Source: Coprobacillus cateniformis
Lineage (GTDB): Bacteria > Bacillota_I > Bacilli_A > Erysipelotrichales > Coprobacillaceae
Direction: 5' to 3'
DNA: 64,000 nucleotides
NCBI RefSeq assembly: GCF_009767585.1
Contig: NZ_WSNW01000001.1
Span: forward strand, 2,499,941 to 2,563,940
Below the pieces are notes generated by a model. It saw only the letters and a program-made list of their open reading frames with translations, was not told where the DNA came from and did no database searches. Position numbers and translations under genes: made by a program. Positions 41,586 through 49,403 of this stretch are shown one piece after another (the stretch's first letter is position 1; each line of letters opens with the position of its first letter).

Positions 41586-42602
41586 ATGGCAGTAAAAGTA
41601 GCAATTAACGGTTTCGGACGTATTGGACGTCTAGCATTTAGACAAATGTTTGGTGCTGAAGGATATGAAATTGTAGCAATTAACGATTTAACAGATCCTA
41701 AGATGTTAGCACATTTATTAAAATATGATTCAGCACAAGGAAGATATGCTTTAGCAGATACAGTGGTAGCTGGTGAAGATTCTATCACAGTTGATGGAAA
41801 AGAAATCAAAATTTATGCAAAAGCTAATGCAGCTGAATTACCTTGGGGAGAATTAGGAGTAGATGTAGTCTTAGAATGTACTGGATTCTATGTATCTAAA
41901 GCTAAATCTCAAGCTCATATTGATGCAGGAGCTAAAAAAGTTGTTATCTCTGCACCAGCAGGAAATGACTTACCAACAGTTGTATTTGGTGTAAACGAAG
42001 GTATCTTAACTGCAGATGATACAATCATTTCAGCAGCTTCTTGTACTACAAACTGTTTAGCACCAATGGCTAACGCTTTAAATAACTTAGCTAAAATCAA
42101 ATCAGGTATCATGTTAACAGTACATGCTTACACTGGTGACCAAATGGTATTAGATGGACCTCATAGAAAAGGTGATTTAAGAAGAGCTCGTGCAGCTGCT
42201 GTTAATATCGTTCCTAACTCTACAGGTGCAGCTAAAGCTATTGGTTTAGTTATCCCTGAATTAAATGGTAAATTAATTGGTTCAGCTCAACGTGTACCAG
42301 TTCCTACTGGATCAACAACTATCTTAACTTCAGTTGTTGAAGGTGAAGTAACAGTAGAACAAGTTAATGCAGCTATGAAAGCAGCAGCAACTCCATCATT
42401 CGGATATACTGAAGAACAATTAGTATCTTCTGATATTATCGGAATTAACTACGGATCATTATTCGATGCAACTCAAACTATGGTTAAACCATTAGATAAC
42501 GGAACTACTGAAGTTCAAACTGTTGCTTGGTATGATAACGAAAATTCATATACTTCTAACATGGTTAGAACTATTAAATATTTCGCTGAATTAAGTAAAT
42601 AA
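41586..42602 (+). CDS. gap: Glyceraldehyde-3-phosphate dehydrogenase
   Basis: This full-length 338-residue GAPDH has the NAD-binding start KVAINGFGRIGRLAFRQM, catalytic cysteine in ISAASCTTNCLAPMAN, and the phosphate-binding regions NIVPNSTGAAKAIGL and VPVPTGSTT, ending WYDNENSYTSNMV. It oxidises glyceraldehyde-3-phosphate to 1,3-bisphosphoglycerate in glycolysis. Frequent GCT/GCA, TTA and AAC codons suggest high expression. It is monocistronic, with its own promoter and terminator. Confidence 0.97.
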   Translation: MAVKVAINGFGRIGRLAFRQMFGAEGYEIVAINDLTDPKMLAHLLKYDSAQGRYALADTVVAGEDSITVDGKEIKIYAKANAAELPWGELGVDVVLECTGFYVSKAKSQAHIDAGAKKVVISAPAGNDLPTVVFGVNEGILTADDTIISAASCTTNCLAPMANALNNLAKIKSGIMLTVHAYTGDQMVLDGPHRKGDLRRARAAAVNIVPNSTGAAKAIGLVIPELNGKLIGSAQRVPVPTGSTTILTSVVEGEVTVEQVNAAMKAAATPSFGYTEEQLVSSDIIGINYGSLFDATQTMVKPLDNGTTEVQTVAWYDNENSYTSNMVRTIKYFAELSK

Positions 42603-42607
42603 TGATG

Positions 42608-42632
42608 AGAGTCCCATGAGGGACTCTTTTTT
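42608..42632 (+). terminator. Terminator of gap
   Basis: AGAGTCCC, an ATGA loop and GGGACTCT are followed by TTTTT. Confidence 0.9.
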
Positions 42633-42910
42633 ATCTTCACAACAATTGATGTTGAAAAATATGAGAGATAAACTTAGATGATAAAGAAATTTATTCTGAT
42701 ATATTTATACTGACAATACGCTGAGTTTCACTTTCATATATTCAATAATGATTTGGTGATTGTTATGCGTTTTTTATATGCGAAACATTGTGTGAAGATT
42801 CAGTAGTCAATGGAAACCTACGATTGATTAATGTTTTGTTGAAGAAAAATAAAGATTCTATAATCATATTTCTATTTCTGATGAAATATGAAATGAAGTG
42901 ATTTATTTGA

Positions 42911-43042
42911 AATCGCTCAAGTATAACTGTGATTGATATGGCTCATAGTATGAATATCGAACTGAGATATGAAAGCATTGAAGTTTAGAAACATGCAGAA
43001 TATCTTAAAGGACTACAATATGATAGAGGATAGTCATATGAT
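42911..43042 (+). pseudogene. Remnant of an EAL-domain (c-di-GMP phosphodiesterase) gene
   Basis: One frame reads RSSITVIDMAHSMNIELRYE, SIEV, stop, KHAEYLKGLQYDRG, stop, SYD. This matches the late EAL block 'I..MAHSL.I.V.AEGVET..Q...L..LGCD..QGY'. The conserved AEGVE has become YESIE and two stops are present, so it is dead. The rest of the 42633-43105 gap holds short open pieces in the same frame (for example 42755-42895) that may be more of the gene but which I cannot identify. Confidence 0.5.
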
Positions 43043-43105
43043 TTAAAGAATCTTCATTTTTATAACAAATACTAGTATTGTAGATATTTTTTCTTTGCAT
43101 ATCTT

Positions 43106-43134
43106 TTGACCTGTTTTCTAAAATCAGTTATAGT
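43106..43134 (+). promoter_or_regulatory. Promoter of the ZIP transporter gene
   Basis: TTGACC and TATAGT are separated by 17 bases and lie 26 bases before the start codon. Confidence 0.65.
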
Positions 43135-43160
43135 AAGGATGATATAAAGGGAGGAGAAAA

Positions 43161-43943
43161 ATGATGAATACAACTATTATTTTAGGATTACTCATTCCAT
43201 TTATAGGAACAACATTAGGATCTGCTTGCGTATTCTTTATGTCTAAGAAAATGAGTACGCTTGTTCAAAAGATATTATTAGGTTTTGCTTCAGGAGTCAT
43301 GATAGCTGCTTCAGTTTGGTCATTACTTATACCAGCAATTGATATGTCAGAATCTTTAGGTAAATTTGCGTTTTTGCCTGCAGCAATTGGCTTTTTGCTT
43401 GGAATTGGATTTTTGTTAGTGTTGGATCATACTGTGCCACATATGCATTTGGATAATGAGATAGAAGGAAAGAAATCTCAGTTACAAAAAACAACTATGT
43501 TGGTTTTGGCTGTGACATTACATAATATTCCTGAAGGAATGGCAGTTGGAGTTGTTTTTGCAGGTGTATTGATGGGGAATAGTGATGTTTCTTTAATGGG
43601 AGCACTTGCTTTAGCTATTGGAATTGCTATTCAGAATTTTCCAGAGGGTGCTATTATATCAATGCCGCTAAAGAGTGAAGGAATATCTAAAGGTAAGGCT
43701 TTTTTGTATGGAACTGCTTCTGGTATAGTTGAACCTATTGGTGCTGTAATAACAATACTTTTATCTCAATTTGTTGTTCCTATTTTACCATATTTATTGG
43801 CTTTCGCAGCTGGTGCGATGATTTATGTTGTTGTAGAAGAACTGATACCGGAAGCTTCAAAAGGAGCGCATTCAAATATTGCGACAATTGGATTTGCCAT
43901 TGGATTTGTTGTGATGATGGTTTTAGATGTGGCATTAGGATAG
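43161..43943 (+). CDS. ZIP family metal transporter
   Basis: This 260-residue protein has about eight helices and both ZIP metal-site helices: TLHNIPEGMAVGVVFAG and IGIAIQNFPEGAIISMPL. A short His-rich stretch (DHTVPHMHLD) lies in the cytosolic loop. ZIP proteins import zinc, iron or manganese. GGGAGGAG precedes the ATG. An MntR/DtxR-type regulator starts 40 bases later in the same direction, so regulation by metal level is likely. Confidence 0.92.
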   Translation: MMNTTIILGLLIPFIGTTLGSACVFFMSKKMSTLVQKILLGFASGVMIAASVWSLLIPAIDMSESLGKFAFLPAAIGFLLGIGFLLVLDHTVPHMHLDNEIEGKKSQLQKTTMLVLAVTLHNIPEGMAVGVVFAGVLMGNSDVSLMGALALAIGIAIQNFPEGAIISMPLKSEGISKGKAFLYGTASGIVEPIGAVITILLSQFVVPILPYLLAFAAGAMIYVVVEELIPEASKGAHSNIATIGFAIGFVVMMVLDVALG

Positions 43944-43983
43944 TCATTTGTGATATAATAATAAAAGATATGAGGTGACCATA

Positions 43984-44352
43984 ATGGATTTGCATGAATC
44001 TGGAGAAATGTATTTAGAAACAATTTTAATGTTAAAAAATAAGAATCAGTATGTGAGATCTATTGATATTGCGAATACAATGAATTTTTCAAAACCAAGT
44101 GTTTCGCGTGCAATTAAACTTTTAAAAGAATCTCAATTAATTATTGTTGATCAAAAAGGTTATATTGATTTTACTGCAGAAGGCAGAAAAATTGCTGAAA
44201 ATGTGTATAATCGTCATACGACGTTAACACAGTTTCTCATTAATTTAGGTGTTGGTGAAAAGCAGGCAGAGGATGATGCTTGCCGTTTAGAACATATTGT
44301 GAGTGAAGAGACTTATCAATGTATACAGAAATTTTTAAAAGAGCAGTCGTAA
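43984..44352 (+). CDS. DtxR/MntR family metal-dependent regulator
   Basis: The 122-residue protein has a DtxR-type winged HTH (RSIDIANTMNFSKPSVSRAIKLL, residues about 22-44) and the dimerisation/metal domain, with likely ligands in DLHESGEMYLETIL, YNRHTT and DACRLEHIVSEET (His/Glu/Asp/Cys). It lacks the SH3-like C-terminal domain, as MntR does. GAGGTGA precedes the ATG at 43984. Linkage to ZIP suggests it represses metal uptake when manganese or iron is plentiful. Confidence 0.9.
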   Translation: MDLHESGEMYLETILMLKNKNQYVRSIDIANTMNFSKPSVSRAIKLLKESQLIIVDQKGYIDFTAEGRKIAENVYNRHTTLTQFLINLGVGEKQAEDDACRLEHIVSEETYQCIQKFLKEQS

Positions 44353-44376
44353 AGATTGCTTTTGTTGTTTTTGTGG
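44342..44376 (+). terminator. Terminator of the ZIP/MntR unit
   Basis: AGCAGTC and GATTGCT (one G-T pair, 5-base loop) overlap the stop codon and are followed by TTTGTTGTTTTT. Confidence 0.65.
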
Positions 44377-44435
44377 TTATAGAATTGTTTACCAAGAACT
44401 TGAAAAAGTTGCATTTTATATATATTTACGCAACA

Positions 44436-44463
44436 ATATATGCTATAATATCAATGCATATAT
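44436..44463 (+). promoter_or_regulatory. Dyad around a TATAAT box upstream of the S41 protease operon
   Basis: ATATATGC and GCATATAT, a perfect 8-bp inverted repeat with a 12-base spacer, flank TATAAT (44444-44449). Upstream, GTTGC and GCAAC form another dyad (44408-44434). This is probably the operon promoter with an operator. The remaining 44353-44645 gap shows nothing else. Confidence 0.45.
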
Positions 44464-44645
44464 AATTAAGTAGCATAATATGTGCTAAAAATTTGAAAAG
44501 TCATGTTCGTTTGTCTTATAACTCATCTTGGTAAATTGAGAATATATATTTATTTTGATAATATGTTATCGGTTTTTGAAGAAATAGATGTTGTTGGTTA
44601 TATTTTGTGGAAATATATGGTAAAATAGTTGGGCGAGGTGTGGTT

Positions 44646-46076
44646 ATGGATAATTTTGAATTTGAAAATAAGAAGAAAAAGAAGTTAAGAAAAGAACCGT
44701 TCTATATTGTTGGTTGTCTTTTATGTTTAGTGATAGGAGCAGGTGGTGGCTATTTCTATCGAGGCTCTCAAGAGAAGACGAATCAAAAAACATCACAGAG
44801 TTTGTATGATCAAATTTATAAAGCAATAGAAAGTGATTTTTTAGATACAACAGAAAGTGAGAACTCACTCAAGGATCGTATGTTATATGGTATGGTTGCA
44901 GCATTAGGTGATCCATATACTTCCTATTTAAGTACACAAGAAGCCCAGAGTCTAACAGATTCAATTAATGGATCTGTCCAAGGAATAGGAATTACCTTTT
45001 CAACAATATCAGTAGGTGGAGTTGTTTTGGCTGTATATAAAGGAACTCCAGCAGAACAGGCAGGACTTTTAAGTGGTGATATTATTACACATGTACAAGG
45101 AACTTCGGTTGCTGGGTATAGTTCTGAAAAGATTAAGAATGCAGTTTCTGGAGAAAGTGGTACTTCAGTAGCCTTAAAAGTTTTAAGGAATGGAAAATCT
45201 ATAGATTTGACTGCGAAACGTGCAAGTGTTGAAACTTCATTAAGTTATGAAATCAGAACATCTGGCCAAGAGAAAATTGGTTATTTACAGATGACAACAT
45301 TTGGTGAAGGAACAGCAGCATATGTTGAGGAAGCATTGAAAGCATTTCAAAAGGAGAATATTCAAACACTTGTTATTGATTTGAGAGATAATGGTGGCGG
45401 ATATTTAAAGGCTGCTCAAGATATTTTGGATTTATTTATTGAAAAAGATAAAGTTTTGGTATCTACTCAGACTGTTTCAGGAAAAATAGAATCATTTAAG
45501 TCTACAGATATACAAAAATATCATTTTGAAAATGGCTATGTACTTTGTAATGGAGATACTGCTAGTGCATCAGAAGTTATGATTGGAGCATTGAAAGAAT
45601 ATTTAAATTATAAACTCGTAGGAACAAAAACATATGGTAAGGGAATTGCGCAAACGCAATTAACTTTATCTGATTCATCTGTTTTGAAATATACAAATGC
45701 AAAATGGTTAACACCAAATGGAAATAATATAAATGGTGAGGGATTTAAACCTGATTATGAAGTTAAGTCTCAATCTATCGATGATTTTCATATTGGGGAA
45801 TTTAAGGGACCATATCAATATGATCAAGTTGATGATAATATCCAGTATATGCAGGAAATGTTAAAAGAGCTTGGATATAAAGTTGATAGAGTTGATGGAT
45901 ATTATTCAAAGGCAACAGAAGAGGCATTAAAAGCTTTTGAAAAGAGATATGGATTAGCGGTTAATGGTATATATGACAAAAATGATGCAACAATAGTATT
46001 AAGTGCATTGTTATATCATATTTATCAAGAATTAGAAGATGCACAGTATTTAAAGGTGACAGAATTAATTAAGTAA
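44646..46076 (+). CDS. S41 family C-terminal processing peptidase with peptidoglycan-binding domain
   Basis: This 476-residue protein has one N-terminal membrane helix (FYIVGCLLCLVIGAGGGYFY), a PDZ domain (VQGIGITFSTISVGGVVLAV onward), the S41 protease core with GDTASASEVMIGALKEY (Ser nucleophile) and KTYGKGIAQ (Lys general base), and a C-terminal PG_binding_1 domain (IQYMQEMLKELGYKVDRVDG). This is the CtpB-type extracellular signalling/processing protease. GAGGTG precedes the ATG at 44646. It leads an operon with uvrB. Confidence 0.93.
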   Translation: MDNFEFENKKKKKLRKEPFYIVGCLLCLVIGAGGGYFYRGSQEKTNQKTSQSLYDQIYKAIESDFLDTTESENSLKDRMLYGMVAALGDPYTSYLSTQEAQSLTDSINGSVQGIGITFSTISVGGVVLAVYKGTPAEQAGLLSGDIITHVQGTSVAGYSSEKIKNAVSGESGTSVALKVLRNGKSIDLTAKRASVETSLSYEIRTSGQEKIGYLQMTTFGEGTAAYVEEALKAFQKENIQTLVIDLRDNGGGYLKAAQDILDLFIEKDKVLVSTQTVSGKIESFKSTDIQKYHFENGYVLCNGDTASASEVMIGALKEYLNYKLVGTKTYGKGIAQTQLTLSDSSVLKYTNAKWLTPNGNNINGEGFKPDYEVKSQSIDDFHIGEFKGPYQYDQVDDNIQYMQEMLKELGYKVDRVDGYYSKATEEALKAFEKRYGLAVNGIYDKNDATIVLSALLYHIYQELEDAQYLKVTELIK

Positions 46077-46089
46077 AGGGGTGTTAGAA

Positions 46090-48063
46090 ATGGAAAAGTT
46101 TAAACTTGTTTCTGAATATTCTCCAATGGGAGATCAGCCAACTGCTATTAAACAATTGGTAGAGGGTATACGAGCAGGTCAAAAAGAGCAGGTTTTATTA
46201 GGAGGTACAGGGACAGGAAAAACTTTTACTGTTTCTAATGTTATTGCCGAAGTCAATAAACCAACATTGGTTTTAGCACATAATAAAACGTTGGCAGGGC
46301 AGTTATATTCAGAGTTAAAAGAATTCTTTCCTGAAAATCGTGTGGAATATTTTGTTTCTAACTTTGATTTTTATCAACCTGAAGCATATATTCCTAAAAG
46401 TGATGTTTATATAGATAAAACTGCTCAAACCAATTATGAAATTGAAATGTTACGTTCTGCAGCAATGAACTCTTTACTAGAAAGAAGAGATACAATCGTT
46501 GTGGCATCAGTTGCTTCAATATATGGATTAGGAAATCCAGAACAGTATCGAGAAATGATTTTTTCGTTAAGGGTAGGACAGGAAATAGATCGTAAAGAGT
46601 TATTAACATATTTAGTTGATCGTCAATATCAAAGAAATGATATTGAACAATCGAAAGGAACCTTTAGAGTTCGAGGAGATGTTATTGAAATAGTTCCAGG
46701 TCATACTGAAAGTTGGTTAATACGTATTGAGTTATTTGGTGATGAGGTTGAACGTATTAGTGAAGCTGATCCCTTAACAGGAAAAACACTAGGAAGTTAT
46801 AAGACATATACAATTTATCCAGCTTATGGATATGTAACAAGAAAAGATCAGATGTTAAAAGCGTGTGATACGATTGCGGAAGAATTAAAAGAAAGATTAA
46901 AGTATTTTGAAGAAGGTATGAAACCTTTGGAATATGAGCGATTAGACCAGCGAACTCGCCATGATATTGAAATGTTAAGAGAAGTTGGAATGTGCCCAGG
47001 AATTGAGAATTATTCACGTCATATAGATGGAAGACAAGCAGGACAGAGACCCTATACTCTAATTGATTATTTTCCTGATGATTTTTTAATGATAGTAGAT
47101 GAAAGTCATGTGATGTTACCACAAGTTAGAGGCATGTTTAATGGTGATAGAAGTCGTAAAGAGACATTGGTGGAATATGGATTTAGATTACCTAGTGCTC
47201 TTGATAATAGACCGCTGCGTTTTGAAGAATTTGAAAAGATTATTAATCAGGTCATTTATGTATCAGCTACACCAGGTGATTATGAATTAGAAAGAACCAA
47301 TGGTACTTTTGCTGAACAGATTATTAGACCGACTGGATTGCTTGATCCAATTATTGAAGTTCGTCCTTCAAAGAATCAAATTGATGATATTATTAGTGAG
47401 ATTAATGATCGCATTGAAAAGAATGAGAGAGTCTTGATTACAACTTTAACAAAGAGAATGGCCGAAGATTTAAGTGCTTATCTCAAAGAAATGGGGATGA
47501 AAGTAGCTTATCTTCATTCTGATACAAAAACTTTGGAAAGAACAGAAATCTTAAGAGATTTACGTCTTGGGAAGTATGATGTTTTAATTGGTATTAACTT
47601 ATTAAGAGAAGGTCTCGATTTGCCAGAAGTTTCACTTGTTTGTATCTTAGATGCTGATAAGGAAGGTTTCTTAAGAAGTCAGCGTTCATTAATACAGACA
47701 ATTGGTCGTGCTGCACGTAATGCGCATGGAAAAGTCATTATGTATGGTGATAATATGACTGATTCTATGAAAAAGGCGATTGATGAAACAAGTCGTCGCC
47801 GAGAGATTCAAGAAGAGTATAATAGAGAACATCATATTACTCCACAAACAATTCATAAGGAAATTCGTGATTTGATACAAGGAAAAGAAACAATTGATGA
47901 AGCGACTTCACTTCTTAAAAAAGGTAAAAAGGCTGATAAGAAAGCGAAGAAGAAATTAATTGATGATTTAGAGAAAGAAATGAAACAGGCTGCCAAGGTT
48001 CTTGATTTTGAACGTGCGATGGAATTAAGAGATATGATTATGGAACTTAAAGGTGAAAAGTGA
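46090..48063 (+). CDS. uvrB: Excinuclease ABC subunit B
   Basis: This full-length UvrB of 657 residues has Walker A LLGGTGTGKTFT, the beta-hairpin region YYVSNFDFYQPEAYIP-like (FVSNFDFYQPEAYIPKSD), helicase motif IVDESHVMLPQVRGM, motif VI QTIGRAARN and the C-terminal UVR motif binding UvrC (DDLEKEMKQAAKVLDFERAM). It verifies damage during nucleotide excision repair. AAAGGGGTG precedes the ATG at 46090. It overlaps the next gene by one base. Confidence 0.97.
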   Translation: MEKFKLVSEYSPMGDQPTAIKQLVEGIRAGQKEQVLLGGTGTGKTFTVSNVIAEVNKPTLVLAHNKTLAGQLYSELKEFFPENRVEYFVSNFDFYQPEAYIPKSDVYIDKTAQTNYEIEMLRSAAMNSLLERRDTIVVASVASIYGLGNPEQYREMIFSLRVGQEIDRKELLTYLVDRQYQRNDIEQSKGTFRVRGDVIEIVPGHTESWLIRIELFGDEVERISEADPLTGKTLGSYKTYTIYPAYGYVTRKDQMLKACDTIAEELKERLKYFEEGMKPLEYERLDQRTRHDIEMLREVGMCPGIENYSRHIDGRQAGQRPYTLIDYFPDDFLMIVDESHVMLPQVRGMFNGDRSRKETLVEYGFRLPSALDNRPLRFEEFEKIINQVIYVSATPGDYELERTNGTFAEQIIRPTGLLDPIIEVRPSKNQIDDIISEINDRIEKNERVLITTLTKRMAEDLSAYLKEMGMKVAYLHSDTKTLERTEILRDLRLGKYDVLIGINLLREGLDLPEVSLVCILDADKEGFLRSQRSLIQTIGRAARNAHGKVIMYGDNMTDSMKKAIDETSRRREIQEEYNREHHITPQTIHKEIRDLIQGKETIDEATSLLKKGKKADKKAKKKLIDDLEKEMKQAAKVLDFERAMELRDMIMELKGEK

Positions 48064-49403
48064 TGGAACTTAATCAATTAGCCAGAACTATCTTTGATGA
48101 TATATTAGCTCAAGGTGGAAGAGTTTATATTGTTGGTGGAAGTGTTAGAGATGTTATCTTGAAGAACTCAGGAGAACATGATGTTGATGTAGAGGTTTAT
48201 CATATGACTTATGAGCAACTTCATGATTTGTTAGCAAAATACGGAGTTGTGAATACTTTTGGAAAAATGTTTGCGATTATGCAGCTGGAAAATCTAAAGG
48301 GATATGATTTTGCCCTACCTCGTCAAGAAAAAAAGGTAGGCGAAAAACATCAGGATTTTGAAGTTATAATCAATCCTGAACTTCCTCTTGAAAAGGCAGT
48401 GAAGCGAAGAGATTTGACAATGAATGCATTGATGTATGATTATCAAAATGAAGAAATCATTGATTTATGTGGTGGATTGGATGATATTAAAAAGCATCAG
48501 GTTCGTTGTGTGGATCCTCAATCATTTGTTGAGGACCCTTTACGTGTTTTAAGAATTGCACAGTTTATAGCAAGATTCGAGATGACTGTAGAAGAGAAAA
48601 CGTTAGATTTATGTTATCAAATGGTTCAGCAAGGAATGCTGAAGCATCTATCAATAGAGAGAATCTATGGCGAATATTGTAAGATTTTGATGTCACCTAG
48701 ACCATCAATAGGATTTGAATTTTTAAAAAGGATTAAAGCTTTACCGTTTTATTTAAGTGATTTAATAACAACTCATCAACGTTTAGACTATCATCCTGAA
48801 GGTGATGTCTTTACACATACGATGTTAGTCATTGATGTGGCTGCTTTAACAAAGCATAAGACAGATGCCCCTTTATCATTTATGTGGTCCTGTCTTTTGC
48901 ATGATATTGGAAAGCCTTTAGTGACGACAGCTGATGGTCATGCACCACAGCATAATGAAGCTGGTGTTAAAGTCTTTCAAAAGGTTAAAATGATTCAATC
49001 TAAGAAACAAAGACAATATATATCAACAATGATTATGTATCATATGCATCTTATGAATATGGCAAGAAATCATGGAAAAGATTTATCCTATCTTAGATTA
49101 TTAAAGAAAATTGATGGAAAAGTTTCTATGAATGATTTGATTTGTATAAGTTGTTGTGATAAGTTAGGGAGAGGGAAAGTAGCTCAAGAACAATATGATG
49201 CTTTCTTTACTTTTATAGAAGATAAAATAGCACGATTGGGAATGCAGGCACCTCAGCCACTAATTAATGGATATATATTGATTCAGAATGGTTTTCAACA
49301 AAATAAACAATTGAAAATGATTTTGGATGAAGCCTATGATTTGCAATTACAGGGTTTAAGTCAGGAAAAGATATTAAGGAGTTTAAAGAAAAAATATGAA
49401 TAA
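48063..49403 (+). CDS. cca: CCA tRNA nucleotidyltransferase with HD domain
   Basis: The 446-residue protein has the class II nucleotidyltransferase head YIVGGSVRDVILKN and HDVDVEVY (catalytic Asp pair), RRDLTMNALMYD, RVLRIAQFIARF, and a C-terminal HD domain (HPEGDVFTHTMLVIDV; LLHDIGKP). It adds or repairs the CCA end of tRNAs. The start ATG overlaps the uvrB stop, and its own 3' end overlaps uvrA by eight bases, so it is translationally coupled on both sides. Insertion between uvrB and uvrA is unusual. Confidence 0.93.
   Translation: MELNQLARTIFDDILAQGGRVYIVGGSVRDVILKNSGEHDVDVEVYHMTYEQLHDLLAKYGVVNTFGKMFAIMQLENLKGYDFALPRQEKKVGEKHQDFEVIINPELPLEKAVKRRDLTMNALMYDYQNEEIIDLCGGLDDIKKHQVRCVDPQSFVEDPLRVLRIAQFIARFEMTVEEKTLDLCYQMVQQGMLKHLSIERIYGEYCKILMSPRPSIGFEFLKRIKALPFYLSDLITTHQRLDYHPEGDVFTHTMLVIDVAALTKHKTDAPLSFMWSCLLHDIGKPLVTTADGHAPQHNEAGVKVFQKVKMIQSKKQRQYISTMIMYHMHLMNMARNHGKDLSYLRLLKKIDGKVSMNDLICISCCDKLGRGKVAQEQYDAFFTFIEDKIARLGMQAPQPLINGYILIQNGFQQNKQLKMILDEAYDLQLQGLSQEKILRSLKKKYE

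Noticed and set aside
46757..47122. 121-codon minus-strand frame inside uvrB
   Set aside because: It lies wholly opposite strongly conserved UvrB sequence, with no ribosome site.
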